A program made the translations under genes and the position numbers. Under the pieces are notes generated by a model that searched no databases, was not told the origin of the DNA, and saw nothing but the letters and a program-made list of their open reading frames with translations. A DNA stretch of 6,147 bases from an uncultured Alistipes sp. (GTDB taxonomy: Bacteria; Bacteroidota; Bacteroidia; Bacteroidales; Rikenellaceae): assembly GCA_900550925.1 (NCBI GenBank), contig URTU01000097.1, positions 1 to 6,147 of the forward strand. The letters run 5' to 3'. Shown piece after piece: positions 5,977 to 6,147 of the stretch (within the stretch, counting starts at the first letter, position 1; every line of letters begins with the position of its first letter).

Positions 5977-6123
5977 ATGTTGAGGTACGGGCAAAAAAAA
6001 TCGAGGATTCGGAGGGAAATTTCGATCGAGCCTTGTGCTCAGATCTTAACAGCCTCCTATGCTTCACAGCATTACGGCTGTACCCTGCCGACTTCCTCTA
6101 CCAACCTAAAACTACTAACCTAA
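5977..6123 (+). CDS. Doubtful 48-codon ORF before the right-edge start
   Basis: ATG at 5977 opens 48 codons ending at TAA 6121-6123, immediately followed by ATG at 6124. The product begins MLRYGQKKSRIRREIS and ends STNLKLLT. It resembles no family I recognise and has no signal peptide or membrane segment. No plus-strand promoter or ribosome binding site is visible. The abutting stop and start could mean coupling with a downstream gene, but the ORF is short enough to be chance. Confidence 0.15.
   Translation: MLRYGQKKSRIRREISIEPCAQILTASYASQHYGCTLPTSSTNLKLLT
5993..6026 (-). terminator. Weak terminator-like hairpin (minus strand)
   Basis: On the minus strand, ATCGA (6026-6022) pairs with TCGAT (6004-6000), with an inner ATT/AAT helix, and is followed by an unbroken T8 (6000-5993). 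The stem is short and AT-rich. It could end a minus-strand transcript coming from beyond 6147 and insulate the his promoter, but no such gene is visible. Confidence 0.25.
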
Positions 6124-6147
6124 ATGAACCTTAAAACTTCGCTGCAA
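6124..6147 (+). CDS. Possible start of a divergent gene (cut by window edge)
   Basis: Eight codons, MNLKTSLQ, run to the window edge from ATG at 6124. The preceding bases (CTACTAACCTAA) are A-rich and lack a Shine-Dalgarno, as is typical of Bacteroidetes starts. The basic N-terminus would suit a signal peptide, but too little is visible to say what it is or whether it is real. Confidence 0.3.

Larger units (their letters stand above)
5765..6123. other. Non-coding region upstream of the his promoter
   Basis: No gene recognisable by family is present on either strand. The stretch holds an A/T-tract block next to the promoter, a 17-nt perfect palindrome (5913-5929), a plus-strand T7 run (5867-5873) without a convincing stem, an A8 run (5993-6000) behind a weak minus-strand hairpin, and a doubtful 48-codon plus-strand ORF (5977-6123). 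No TAnnTTTG element was found on the plus strand. Confidence 0.6.

Noticed and set aside
6066..6081. Hairpin ACAGC-6-GCTGT as a terminator
   Set aside because: Only 5 bp and no T-run follows on either strand.
1..6147. CRISPR array, transposon, tRNA or rRNA
   Set aside because: No spaced direct repeats, transposase, terminal inverted repeats or RNA-gene features were seen.

Overview
The window is almost entirely one minus-strand histidine biosynthesis operon, read from right to left: promoter, leader peptide and attenuator, then hisG, hisD, hisC, hisB, hisH and hisA. hisA runs off the left edge. The genes are tightly packed: hisG/hisD overlap by 1 nt, hisD/hisC by 4, hisC/hisB by 8, hisB/hisH by 4 and hisH/hisA by 4. 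This implies a single translationally coupled mRNA. hisF and hisI(E) are expected beyond the left edge but are not visible.

The organism looks like a GC-rich member of the Bacteroidales, perhaps Alistipes-like (inference). Supporting points are the promoter (TTTG, 20 nt, TATTTTTG, matching the Bacteroidetes -33/-7 consensus), the near absence of Shine-Dalgarno sequences, a bifunctional HisB whose HAD half lacks the zinc-loop cysteines of the E. coli enzyme, and a long-form HisG with its own C-terminal regulatory domain.

The most interesting part is the hisG leader (about 5728-5527, minus strand). It encodes a 19-residue peptide, MLFVHHIHHHLHHRPHDRG, with 8 His. A strong intrinsic terminator (10-bp stem, then TTATTTTTTT) follows and ends 27 nt before the hisG start. 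Two competing pairings can be drawn by eye. This is the architecture of ribosome-mediated transcription attenuation responding to His-tRNA supply, here behind a Bacteroidetes-type promoter.

The second notable point is a one-base frameshift in hisD at about 3651-3656. It separates the catalytic Glu-His and two zinc ligands from the other two zinc ligands. The shifted frame has no stop and runs straight into hisC, so as written the DNA encodes a 773-residue HisD'-HisC fusion. Every other complete gene is intact, so a sequencing or assembly error must be excluded first.

Right of the promoter, 5765-6123 has no recognisable gene. It holds a perfect 17-nt palindrome, a weak terminator-like hairpin, a doubtful 48-codon plus-strand ORF, and at 6124 the possible start of a divergent plus-strand gene cut by the right edge.

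Pathway: HisG joins ATP and PRPP. HisA isomerises the ring-opened intermediate (made by HisI/HisE, not in the window). HisH supplies ammonia to HisF (not in the window) to form imidazole glycerol phosphate. HisB dehydrates it, HisC transaminates, the HisB phosphatase half gives histidinol, and HisD oxidises that to histidine.
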